Source: Ilex aquifolium
Lineage: Eukaryota; Streptophyta; Magnoliopsida; Aquifoliales; Aquifoliaceae
Assembly (NCBI GenBank): GCA_951799425.1
Contig: OX637397.1
Span: forward strand, 4,703,001-4,767,000
Reading direction: 5' to 3'
Length of the DNA: 64,000 bases
Position numbers and translations under genes: made by a program. Below, piece by piece: positions 47,475-58,297 of this stretch. How positions within the stretch are numbered: the first letter of the stretch is position 1; every line of letters begins with the position of its first letter. The notes under the pieces were generated by a model. That model saw only the letters and a program-made list of their open reading frames with translations. It made no database searches and was not told the origin of the DNA.

Positions 47475-48143
47475 ATGTTGCACAGGAAAATAATAATGGT
47501 CTTTCGTGGCCTTCTTGATCGAGAACCAAGGTCGGCCCAACAGTATAGAAAAAAAGGCATGGGCTTTAGGCCTCAAATTTTTAAAAGGCCCCATAATTTT
47601 AGGTATATCACTAGTCCACAAAAAAAATTAAATCCAATAAATTTTAAACCCTACAAAAAAGTCCCAAAAAATTACATCCAATCAAAATTTTTATTGCAAT
47701 AATTTGGGCCTATAATCCAATCCATAACATTAAAAACTTATAAATAAAAAAAATACTCAAAAGTCAACTCATATTTACTCTCACCTACTTTATATCTCTC
47801 TCTCCGGTAAAAATAAATAAAAAACAAAAATAAAAGTTAAAATTAAACACTCTCTCTCTGTGGTAAAAAAAAACAAAAATAAAAATTGAATTATCTTTCT
47901 CGACAATATTAACACATCTTTCTTTTGTCTCCCCTTTCACATAAAAAATTAAAAATAAATTAATGTTTTTAAAAAAATAATACTAAAAATAAAAAAACCT
48001 CCATTTAATGTTTCCGTTTTAGGCCTCAAATTAGTTTGAGCTGCCCCTATCGAGAACTCATCCATCAGGCGAATGATGATTGCCCTTTGAAGCATCAACC
48101 CTTTAGCATCCAAGTTTTCAATAGGAATTATGATATTCCATGG
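47475..48143 (-). pseudogene. second NRPE7/NRPD7-like fragment, split by a hAT MITE
   Basis: Minus strand from 48143 reads PWNIIIPIENLDAKG, LMLQRAIIIRLMDEFS, then is interrupted at 48049-47527 and resumes IKKATKDHYYFP to about 47475. It has GAG where the 2.5-kb copy has the TAG stop. The upstream end is cut by the Copia LTR at 48144, right after CCATGG, so the start codon is gone. Not functional. Confidence 0.8.
47527..48049. mobile_element. 523-bp hAT MITE with 8-bp TSD
   Basis: Flanked by TCGAGAAC at 47519-47526 and 48050-48057. Termini CAAGGTCGGCCCAA and, reversed, TAGGGGCAGCTCAA fit hAT termini. AT-rich interior with CT microsatellites and no transposase. Inserted in the NRPE7-like fragment; a truncated copy lies at 45.5-45.8 kb. 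Confidence 0.88.
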
Positions 48144-48380
48144 TGTTGGAAGAGATTGTTATGGTCAGTTCGAGTCTTCGGCTAATGAAAAGCAGAGGCA
48201 CAATCCTAGAATTAAGAGTTGTCATAGTAATCTCTAATTTGAATTGTAAACCAGTTCAAACTTTCTAGTCCTAGAAATCAGTAGTTTAGTTACTGTAAGG
48301 CAATACAAAGATCATTCTCCAAATAAACTATTTTATAATCCTACATGGTATCAGCCTTCAATTGACCAACGTCAATCACA

Positions 48381-49850
48381 ATGTCCTCTCCCACTTCTTC
48401 TACCTCTGACAACGCTGCTCCTTCACTTCCCCTATTCAATCCTTCCCCTATTGTCAATATCTCTAAACTCACACGCATCAATTACCCTGTGTAGAAGGCA
48501 CAAATGCTGCCATATCTCAAAGGCCAGGAAGTATTTGGCCATATTGATGGAACAGTGAAACTAATTCCCAAGGAACTCGCCAATACTGATGACTCGACTG
48601 CCCAAAATCCAAGCTATGCTCTCTGGACCAAGCAGGATAATCTTCTCCTCAGCACTATCAACTCATCCTTAACTAACGAAGTACTGGCTCAAGTCTTCCA
48701 CTGCACTACTTCTAGATAGAGATGGCAGTAGACCGGGGAATAACGGGCATTCGTCCAAACACGTCCTATTTGGACCGGAGATGAACTATACGTATTGGAC
48801 GGTGAACGTATACGGATATATCCGTATAAACCCGTGCGGGGATGAAGGCGGGGATGGACGTACCCTTACCCCCGCCCCGCCCCGTCCCCGTTAAATATAT
48901 ATATATAATGCTCTAAGGCCCCTGCCTTATATATATATATAATTTACTGTTTCACTATGAGATGTGAAACAGTAAATTAGCATACAAGGGAGAGAAAAGT
49001 ACAAGCAAAACTTGAGACTGTCATCACTAGCTAAGAGGAACTATTTTGTGGAAAAAACAACCATAAGAAAGCTCATGTAATCATGTGGAGGCATACTATT
49101 AATAAATTATCCACAAAAGAGTATATTGACAAAGCATTTTAGCTAAGTCCACTCATTAAAACCAACTGAATCAAATATGCAGACATTCTTAGATGCTTAT
49201 TAATATTTTCAAAAAAATGCACTATGAATGCCACAGTTTATCCAACACATAAAAATACAACCAAATCTCCAACACTTCTAAAACTATGCCTAAATATGTA
49301 CTTGTGAAGCTACATGACATAAAAGTTTTTTCATTACGTTGTTTGTGTTATGTTGAATTATATCAAATTCAAGTAGTATTTTAGACATTTGTTGTTTGTG
49401 TTATGTTGGAATATGTTATTCTACATTATGTTGTGTTAGATTATGTTAGATTATTTAGAATGTTGTTGGATTATTTAAAATGTTGTATTTATTTAGAATT
49501 TTGGATTATGCTGGCTTGAACTTTGACTTGGGCTTGGGCTTGGGCTTGGGCGGGTACGGGGGAAGCGGGAACTGGGGCGGGGATTAGAAATTTACCTGCG
49601 GACGGGGATGGGGATGAAATCTATCCCCGTTAACGGGAATGGACCGGGGATAGACGAAGTTTTTTTAAGTAGGTACGAAGATGAAAACTATACCCCCGTC
49701 CCCGCTTCGATCCACTGACATCTCTGCTTCTGGAGATGTTTGGGTTGCCTTGGTAACTGCCTTTGCCTCTCAGTCACGAGCCAAGGCAATTCTGGTTCGT
49801 TCTCAGACTGGCTTTGGAAAGTATCCCTTACCTCGACCTCTTTTGGCAGA
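48381..49850 (+). pseudogene. Copia gag fragment, two stops and a hAT insert
   Basis: Starts with ATG at 48381 and a Ser/Thr/Pro-rich leader typical of plant Copia gag, then the motifs NISKLT, NYPV, PYLKGQEVFGHIDG and LLLSTINSSLTNEVL of the gag family. An in-frame TAG at 48492 sits where the family has a conserved tryptophan. The hAT element adds a second stop at 48717. Homology resumes after the insert from 49735 in the same frame (DVWVALVTAFASQSRAKA), ending around 49850. Confidence 0.82.
48717..49726. mobile_element. 1010-bp hAT element nested in Copia gag
   Basis: Termini TAGAGATGGCAGT and, reversed, CAGAGATGTCAGT. Target duplication CTTCTAGA (48709-48716) and CTTCTGGA (49727-49734), 8 bp with one mismatch. 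Both subterminal regions are GC-rich with inverted CGGGGACGGGG-type motifs, the right one also GGGCTTGGGCTTGGG. No transposase frame. Confidence 0.9.
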
Positions 49851-49910
49851 ATCATCATCTCAGCTTTTTGAGCCAACATCATATACAGAGTCAAGTTTGC
49901 CCCCACTTAA

Positions 49911-51280
49911 AATTTGTATAAATTTATCTCTACTTCTATATTTCAATAATACTTTTGGGTCAAAAAATCTAAACTAATTTATTGACCTAATTATATATTA
50001 AGTGATGTGGTCTCAAAGAATAAATCCAAGAGTTTTAATTAGAATAATATTATTTTAATATCTCCACTTTCAAGTCATTAGGTCAAGAATTTAGGATAAA
50101 TTTTTAAGAAAAAATATTTGGTGTAATCGTTACATCATGTCAGTATTATCACGTGGTTTAAGGGTCCACCAATAAGTAAACAAATCAGCAAATAAGTCCC
50201 ACTAAAACTCATAACTACTTAGTCATGTCATTCATAATTATCTCTATGATAGGAAGTGAACCCTATTTTACCATTTTTGTTCTTCTCTTAATGGACCGTT
50301 ACACCAAATATTTACTCGATTTTTTGACCCCAATAGTTGTATTCCCAATATTTTTGAGTAAGTTAGACTTATACTTCTTTCATACGATTCAATATTGTCA
50401 ATATCTCTTCAGTTTCTCTTTTATCTCTAATTCTACTTTTTTCTTGCACACTAAGTCACCAATTATTATCACTCAAAATTCAATTGCAAAATTACGACGA
50501 GTTTGATGATTGTCATTTAACTGTTCTCTTAAATTTTCTCTCTTAATCAATGCTCTCGAGGGAGAGGTTGTGGTGGGTGGAACTTGTAGAGAGCCGACGA
50601 GCCGAGAGAATTAGAAGGACAACGAGAGAAATGATATAAAGTTTGAGTGTATTTTGAACATTTAGTTTGTTTATAACAAATTGAACAGTAAGCCCGTGAG
50701 GCATAGAACCATTAAATTGGATGAATCACAATGAGACGCACCACCACATCTTTCTCAATTTTCGGCATCTTTTCATTCATGAATATGGGATTTTCTTCAG
50801 GCATGTGAAGAATTTCGTCAAAGTTAACTGTGAATTTTGACTGAATGGCTACCACATTAACACAAATGGTATAGTTCATTGGCTAAACTTGACACAAATA
50901 AGAGATCAGAGACTTAATTAACATAATTGATATAGTTCAAAGGTCAAATAGATAATTGACTCTTCGAATTTGAAGCAATTAATACATTGCTTGAACGAGA
51001 AAAATATTTTATCGGATCCAACCCAACGGCCTCATAAAATGCCTATAAAAGGGCATGTGGTCTCTCCGTTTATGCATCTGAAAATTAAATTAGTTCAATT
51101 TTTATTGTTTTTGTTTGAGAGTGTTTCTTACTTATTACCTATTCAATGATTATAATTATCAAGTCTACTGTTTGAATCCATGTAGCATTACTCTTCTTTA
51201 TTTTACGAGTGGTATGACAACCTCATGCCCCGGTCCATGTCAAGCTGGAAAAAGATGCAAAGGGATTAAAAATTCCTTAT
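49911..51280. other. intergenic, no gene recognised
   Basis: AT-rich, with a TTTTTTGAC and ACTCGATTTTTTGACC phrase family. A 93-codon plus frame at 50225 is hydrophobic by composition and not supported. Confidence 0.4.
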
Positions 51281-51674
51281 TCAATATTGTCTGTTTGGAT
51301 TGGAGTGGATTAAAAATTCAATATAATGGTGGAGTAATGCAATTGAAAATTCAGAAAAATATTAACAATGCATGTTAGGTTGAACAACCCAAATAAAAAT
51401 ACCCATTGTCGGTTTGTGTTGGAGTGGAGTAAATTCATTATAATATAGAATAGCATGTGGGGTCAGTGGCAGTGACAATTATAATATTTAGAGACGATAT
51501 TTTTTATTGACTTAATTTATTAATTTAATTTATTATGATTTTTAAATTAATACGCGTGATTGAATAGCGTGTGGGACCGATTGAATAGCGTGTGGGACCG
51601 GTGGCTGCTCAACAACCCAACCCATGGATGTTCTCATGAAAAGGACGGGTATGGTGGTGACTATTTAATTAATG
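51280..51674 (+). repeat. duplicate of 44.98-45.43 kb with promoter module
   Basis: Collinear with the earlier copy, with GTGTGGGACCGGTGGCTGCT repeated and the module CCATGGATGTTCTCATGAAA then GACTATTTAATTAATGG near 51659. Directly upstream of the ANK exon 1 relic. Confidence 0.8.
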
Positions 51675-51875
51675 GAGCTTATGACTTGGTCATTCATTCA
51701 AATCACTTTCAAGTGAAGAATCCATAAGACCTGTATAATTCATTTAATGTATCGGAGCATATGACTTGGTGGGTCATTCATTCAATTCACTTTCAAGTGA
51801 AGAATCCATAAGACTTGTATAATTCATTTAATGTATCGGAGCATATGACTTGGTGGGTCATTCATTCAAATCAAT
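51675..51875. repeat. ~84-bp tandem repeat before the ANK relic
   Basis: ATGACTTGGT lies at 51681, 51761 and 51845 (periods 80 and 84). The unit includes CACTTTCAAGTGAAGAATCC and AATTCATTTAATGTATCGG. Only one unit is present at 45.45 kb, so the array expanded after that duplication. Confidence 0.88.
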
Positions 51876-51954
51876 TGGAAGATCAAGTAGTTCGCATAGT
51901 ATCGATATCCATCTTGAATTCATTATTCGATTGAGGAAGAAGGTGGGTGTTTGC

Positions 51955-52137
51955 ATGGATCCTGAATTGTACAAAGCTGTCGCGTCCGGCGAAATTAATG
52001 TGGTGGTGCAAAAGAAGGACAAAATCATGGAGGAATTGACTCTAAACCGCAAAATTGTTCTCCATATTACATCACAATTTGGTAATAAAGAATGTGTATG
52101 AAAAATCTTATCAATTCATCCATCGTTGTTACTTCGG
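51955..52137 (+). pseudogene. ANK exon 1 relic joined to block 2
   Basis: ATG at 51955 reads MDPELYKAVASGEIN and matches exon 1 of the other genes to codon 48, then TGA at 52099 (GTA TGA where gene 1 has GTA TCG). The match continues past the stop (ATCTTATCAATTCATCCATC) and ends at about 52137, where the block 2 duplicated segment begins. No later exons. Confidence 0.85.
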
Positions 52138-52149
52138 GTGTTTCAGGCA

Positions 52150-52865
52150 TTGAGCGGTTGGTGGATATTTATTCTTGAATTAAAAATTTTCTTAATGAAC
52201 AAAAGGTCCCACCAGGTTTGTTCCATCCGTATGTTTCGTATCTATGGGACCTACCACTTTGGAAATTGACAATAAAGAATGAAATCATAAAAGAGCACAT
52301 GGGAATCTTTTAGTGGAAAAGTGGTCCCACCACTTGTTGGTGAAGACTAAATCCACGTGGATAGGTTGGACATGGACTTTATTAGCTTATTTAAGGAGTG
52401 TGAAAACTGAAATCATTGAAAAGAAAAAAAGTGGGCATGTAGTAGGTGTATAACTTTTTTGAATCAATTATTTCCTTGCTTGTTTCATTCCAATAATTTT
52501 ATTAGTTATTTTCTATCATGTAAAAGGGAAAGGTTTATATCCTTCCCACTTTTTTATCTTGGTTATTAATAAATTTTTTTCCAAAAAAAAATTATTTTAA
52601 GTTAGGATTTATATATTTCATATACTTATATATAGGTTATATTTTAACCCACATTGAGGGGGGGGACAAAGTTTTCTAGATCTCATGTCTTCTTCGTCTA
52701 TTTTTTGGTGTGTATGTTATATTATATTTTTAGGCAAAGCAAAGTGTGTAAAATTTCTATTTTTCAAGGTGTGTAAACTTAGAGAAATTACAGTGAGTAG
52801 TTGAGTTGTTGTATCCTAGAGGCGGCGTGTTGTAACCTGCTACACTGGAGAATTTATCTGTAAGG
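52150..52865 (+). repeat. duplicated segment, block 2 copy of 12.65-13.36 kb
   Basis: Collinear with block 1 with small indels. Start abuts the ANK exon 1 relic. No conserved frame. Confidence 0.8.
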
Positions 52866-53190
52866 GCGTGCATCGCCTTAAAAAGAGTGACTTAGTCCAC
52901 GCCTCAGCTCAAGTTAAATACTTTATTTACGGTATAAAATCTATTGTTATCTCCAATTGAATGATGTTCAAAATAAGTGCGACAATTCTCTCTCTTTCAT
53001 ATTTACATAATTTGTCGAATTGATGTTTATTTCTATGACTTTTGTGTTAATTAAGCTATTGAACTTTTTTTATGTCAATTGAACCCCTAAGCTTTCTAAT
53101 TGTGTCAATTGAGCCTCAAATGTCTGCCTCTGTTAAATTTTCTAACGAAAAATGATGAAATAGGTCACTCATGTGACACAAAAGGTTAGA

Positions 53191-53473
53191 GTAAACTATA
53201 CATATGGTCCTCAAACTATGACCCTTATATTAATTAAGCTCCTAAAATTTTTTTGTGTGTCAATTGCGCCATTGAACTCTCTAATTGTGTCAATTAAGAT
53301 TTTTTGTCTTTTTGTGCCACATAGTCATGTGAGTGACACATTTTAACGTAGGCAGGTAGAAAGACTCAATTGACATAATTAAAGAGTTTAAGGATTCAAT
53401 TAACAAAAAAAAAAAAAGTTTAGGGCTTAATTGACACAAGGGTCATAGTTTGTGGATCATATGTGTAATTTAG
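53191..53473. mobile_element. fold-back MITE in block 2
   Basis: Left arm AAACTATACATATGGTCCTC with CAAACTATGACCCTTATATT. Right arm is the inverse (AAGGGTCATAGTTTGTGG, ATCATATGTGTAATTTAG). About 283 bp, absent from the corresponding place in block 1. Confidence 0.7.
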
Positions 53474-53969
53474 TAATTTATTCTCTCTCTCTCTCTCTTT
53501 TTAGTCGGGATTTGCTGTCTTCCTGCAACCTTAATCGCCTTTGTACGTGTGCACATATACTTTTGCAAATTAGTAATCGACATGCTTTTGTTTTGGGACG
53601 AAATTGTTTTTCCACTTAAACAAAAATATTTCAGAAAAAGAGTTCATTGTACAATCATTTTGCTTGCTTATTTCCTACTCGGATCCTTTGGAAAATTAAA
53701 AGTGAAAGAAAGAAAGATGCTTACAAGAAACTGTTGAATTAGCATGTTTTTTGGTGTCTGTGTGTAACCAAAATCTAATTATTTCTCTCTTTTTTTCTTG
53801 CAACTCTTTCGAGACTTTGTCCAAGGTACTAACAAAATAATGACATTTAGACAAGTCCAAACAAAGTTGGGATAGGTTCAAAGACGACCTCAAAAATAGG
53901 TTTATGTACAATCGACTTTGATTGGTAAAATACAATTTATTCCATTCGGCTACTGTTAATCTATGCAGT

Positions 53970-54528
53970 TAGGGGTGTTCACCCTATCCTACGGGTAGGA
54001 AATATGTTCTTCCGTCTTCCTACCCGATACTTTGCGGAAGAATTTTTTCTTGGCCTACCCTACCCGACATGTGTGGTATTCCTACCCGACTTCCTACCCG
54101 ATTAATCGGGTAGGAAGTCGGGTAGGAAATCGGATAAACACTTTTGTAACTATTAATTTTTGAATGCACCAATTTAACAACACAATAAATCAATAACACT
54201 AAAATCTAAAACAACTACAACAACAATTATAATAAAACACAAGAAAGTATGAACATCAATCCACCATAATTGTGACACAAATAAAATAACAATTAATTTA
54301 AGTTTAAACTATATAAAATACATTAAAATCATATTAATTAACTAATGCGGGTAGGGTAGGGTAGGAATGCGGAAATAGATAGCTCTTCCGCATTCCTACC
54401 CGATTTAATCGGAAGACCAAAAACTCTTCCGCATTCCTACCCGATTTTTGCGGCTAACCGTTCAGTAGGATAAGGTAGGGTCGGGTAGGGTAGGAACTTG
54501 CGGCTAGTCGGAAATTTGAACACCCCTA
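53970..54528. mobile_element. 559-bp hAT element in the ANK gene 2 promoter region
   Basis: Termini TAGGGGTGTTCA and its exact inverse TGAACACCCCTA. Exact 8-bp duplication TATGCAGT at 53962-53969 and 54529-54536. Block 1 has the empty site (CTATGCAGTGAGTG, 14325-14338). Subterminal regions are packed with CCTACCCGA/TCGGGTAGG motifs. No transposase. It lies about 90 bp upstream of the TATA-like box and 224 bp before the gene 2 start codon. Confidence 0.96.
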
Positions 54529-54536
54529 TATGCAGT

Positions 54537-54751
54537 GAGTGAAATCCATTACTTTTAGTGTCTCCAGCCCATCCTTGGATGTTACTATGAATAGGATGGG
54601 TACCTAACCTTATGCCTATTTAATGGTGCATATATCTTGTAACATCACTCCTCCATATAGTTCTATAATTTTGAATACGCGAGAGAACGAGGTAGGTCCT
54701 TCACTGGCAAAAGAAAGATCTATCTCCATATAGCAGTTGCATACTATCCAC
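54537..54751 (+). promoter_or_regulatory. ANK gene 2 promoter module and leader
   Basis: CATCCTTGGATGTTACTATG, GATGGGTACCTAACC, TATA-like CTATTTAATG at 54616-54625 and CTTGTAACATCACTCCTCC. The leader continues GAATACGCGAGAGAACGAGG to the ATG at 54752. Unlike gene 1, promoter and coding sequence are contiguous (about 130 bp). Confidence 0.6.
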
Positions 54752-57700
54752 ATGGATCCTAAATTGTGCATTGCTGCTGAATCCGGCAACATTGATGTTT
54801 TGGAGGAAAACAAGGAAAAACTTGTGGTGGAATTGACTCCACACCACAATACTGTTCTCCACATTGCATCCCAACAGGGTCACACAAAATGTGTATCGAA
54901 GATCCTATCAATGCATCCATCGCTATTACATTGCGTGAATTCAAGTGGCGAGTCTGCACTTCATCTTGCTGCAAGGAATGGAAAGAAAGATGTAGTCATG
55001 GCACTCATTCGATTTGCAGCATCAGATGGTGGTGCAGGGCTTGAAAGTGGAGTTGAAGCAGCCAAGGAGATGTTGCGGATGACAAACGAGGATGGAGACA
55101 CAGCCTTGCACCAAGCTGTTCGATATAATCAGTTGCAAGTGGTTGAGATTTTAACAAAAGAAGATCATGAGTATTCATATACTGCCAATAAAGCCGAGGA
55201 GACCCCTCTTTATATTGCTGCAGAGAGGGGATATTTTAACTTGATTGAAGTGATCTTGGAATCATGCACATCACCAGCTTATGATGGCCCAGGTGGTAGT
55301 ACAGCTTTACACGCCGCAGTGCTCTCCAAAAGCGTAGGTACAAAGTTCTGCGTCATTATTATTTACTACTAATGACATAATTCTCAAAATTTCAGCCCAA
55401 CTTTTACTTCAAAAATGATGTGGTTATTAGCCATTCAATATTCTTGTGCCCCTTGTTTGTTAGAAGGGATAATGCCAACTCATTTGGGAATTAATAAAGT
55501 TTGGAGTTTAAAGTTGGGCAGTATAAGAATGTTGATTATCTACTCGTAGGATGTTACAAAAGAGAAGAATTGAACACCCAAAGTTGAACACAATTGTCGC
55601 TAAGCAATAATTATTAATGCATCTAGGAACGTAGAGAGAGGCAATCGCCAACAGAGAAAGGCGTAGAGCGAGAGGACGAAGGTTTCGGAAATTTTTTTGC
55701 TATTGCATAAAATATGTTAAGACTTTGTTTGGTTAGCGTCAAAACATTGGAAAGTATAAGAAAATGAAAAAAAAAAAAAAAAACCAACTTTTTCTTTGTT
55801 TGATTAGCCCGAAAGTACAATTGCTCGAGAAATTTTGTTTTTCTTCAAGTGTCAAATTTTCTTGTAAACATCTACTTTGGTTTCCCACAAATTGTGCAGG
55901 AAATTTTTTGTTTCCCGTGAAAGTTTCCTTATTTTCCTGTTTTGCCCACTTACCCTTTCTCCATTAGATTGATATGATAAGGATAATTTAGTCATTGCAT
56001 CAATTTTTCTAACAAACTTTTCATTCTAGTAAAACGCATACAAGAAATAAATTTTCTTTTCCATTTCTTTTTTTTTTCCTCTTCACTTTCTACCATTTTC
56101 ATTTTTCATCATCAATTTTTTTCTAACCAAGAATCACATAGAGGATCCGAATCTTTTGAATGCTTCTTTGGAGGAGCAATTGAAAAAATAGAAAGTATTT
56201 TCGATCCGTATGAATGCCTATTTTGATTAGTTGCAATAGTGGAGAACTATCCCAAATACAAATCCTTTGGACTCATTGCTACAACCAAAGTTTGAAATTA
56301 CAGTAATATCTACAATCATGCACATATGCTCATCTGGGATTGTTTTGCAAGAGTCGATCTTGTGACTACTTTCCCAAAAAAAATCAATAAAACCTTCTCC
56401 ACAATACTTGAGGCAGCTATGTGAATCTTGATTTGTCATTTTGACTTCCTAAGGTTCAACTACGGACTATTAATTTATTTTTTAAAAAATTCAGATTGAT
56501 TTTGATTTTTTTTTCTATGCCATTTTGCTAACATGTGTATTATTTCATCTTTATTCTCACCAACTTCCCCAGCTTGTACACTAAAATTGTTGGATTGGAA
56601 GAGCTCTCTAGTCAAGAAAACGGATGAAAAAGGATTGAGTCCACTACATTATGCTGCATTGAGTGGATTTTCTTTTGGGACATCTCAGCTATTAGATGTA
56701 GATAATTCCATTGCATACCTTTCAGACAATGACAACAAAACAGCTCTTCATATAGCTATTATTGGAGGTTGTTATTCTGTCGTTAAAGAACTCATGTCGC
56801 ACTCTCCAGATTGCTGGGAAATTACGAATGGCAAGAGACAAAATATACTTCATATTGCATTGGAGCACAAAAGGAAGGCCATAGTCAAATATATCTTACA
56901 AAACAGTAGAGCAATCAACACTCTCATAACACAGAAAGACATTGATGGCAACACACCTCTCCATTTCTTAGCCGCTTCTGAATGCTACATGCCTAAGCTC
57001 ATAAGGCATCCTACGGCGGATAAGAAGGCCTTAAACAAGGAAAAGTTGACTCCGTTGGACATGACAACTGACATACACACTACTAACCGGGTAGGATGCC
57101 TGACATTTTCCTATTGTTTAAGGAGTTATCATGATATGCCACCCAGGACTTTGAAGTATACATTGAGTCTTACTTTTGTCTCTCAAATTTTTAACTTTAT
57201 TGTTTTAATTATTTTTGTAATTTATTTTTAAATGGACTTATTTAGACCTGTCAATAAAGTGGATTTTGATTCAACTTCGAATTTATTTAACTGGATATGC
57301 ATTAATATTTTAATTTGTCTACCCGAATCCGATTAAGTTTCTTTAAAATGATTTGGATTTGGATACATGTAAATCTGATCCGATATATATATATATACAT
57401 ACATATTTAATTGAGAGACCTTATTGTATATGCATACATATTTAGTTAGATTATTAATGATATTGACATGAAATAAAATAAAAAAATATTGAATTGAATG
57501 ATTGATTGATTAAATTAGGTTGAAAGTTAACTTAAATTTGGTAAAATTATTAATTTTTTATGAAATTTTATTGAGATTCAAATTTTCAGATCGTATCGAG
57601 TAATCGGATCGAATATCCAAGTATGAATTAAGATTGTGTAATGGAAGTAGTTTTGATGATTATGATGATACTCTTGACAATGGACATGTTTTTTAATATT

Positions 57701-58297
57701 TAGTTTCATCAGCGGAAACTGAGACGTGCTGGTGGTACTTTTAGCTTGCGGAAAAGGATCAGCATAATTAAAGATATGAGAAAGGGAACTACTGCAAACG
57801 AAGATCCGGCAATAGTTGCAGATAAACCGAAGGGATGGCTAGAATTTTACAGGAAAGGAGCGGATACTAGTGTGATAGTGGCTGCACTCATAGTCACCGT
57901 AACTTTCACGGCCGGATTCACCATGCCTGGTGGTTACAATCAAAGTGGCATTGAAAACCTAGTCCCTGGAATGGCAGTTCTCTCAAAAAGACGAGCTTTC
58001 CAAGCATTTGTCATCTCAGATGCTATAGCCCTACTATTCTCTTCAACCGCTATATTTCTCAACTTTTGGGCGGCATGGAATGGAAGCTTAAAAGTTGTGC
58101 GGAATCTTGTCATTACCGCTGCGTGGTTTGTTATTGCTGCCATTGTCGCGATGATGGTTGCATTTAGTACAGCGACTTATGTGGTGTTGGAACAATCATC
58201 AACCCTTGGAGCCGCTGCATGTTTTGTTGGCGTCCTATCTATTCCCCTTTCTGTTTTATGGGGCAAAAAATTTATTAATATGGCACACAAGGTGTAA
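54752..58297 (+). CDS. ankyrin-PGG membrane protein, ANK gene 2, intact
   Basis: Exons 54752-55337, 56573-57090 and 57713-58297 with GTACAA and GTAGGA donors and CCCCAG and CATCAG acceptors; 562 residues. Exon 1 has the same 586 nt as gene 1; exon 2 lacks one codon (MPKLIRHP against MPTKLIRHP). About nine ankyrin repeats, then TSVIVAALIVTVTF, GFTMPGGYNQSG around residues 436-447, and four membrane helices. Same ACD6/ITN1-type architecture as gene 1; membrane defence or stress signalling is inferred from the family. Differs from gene 1 mostly in exon 3 (GWLEFYRKGAD before helix 1; NGSLKVVRNLVITAAWFV before helix 3; a different end, NMAHKV). The last codon GTG and stop TAA come partly from the solo LTR inserted at 58293. 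Confidence 0.92.
55722..56140. mobile_element. MITE in intron 1 of ANK gene 2
   Basis: Same position and ends as the 19508-19920 MITE in gene 1 (TTTGTTTGGTTAGCG on the left, TTCTAACCAAGAATC on the right). Shared by both, therefore older than the block duplication. Confidence 0.75.

Larger units (their letters stand above)
48144..49910 (+). mobile_element. Copia-type retrotransposon 5' end, degraded
   Basis: A short LTR of about 202 bp starts TGTTGGAAGAG (48144) and ends CCTACA (48345). It is followed at once by TGGTATCAGCC, the initiator-methionine tRNA primer site used by Copia elements, then by a gag frame. No protease, integrase, reverse transcriptase or 3' LTR was found. It is nested in the NRPE7-like fragment and itself carries a nested hAT element. 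Confidence 0.82.

Noticed and set aside
54616-54974. Minus-strand frames opposite ANK exon 1 (also at 18545, 36718, 41943)
   Set aside because: Antisense shadows of the ankyrin exons, created by codon composition.
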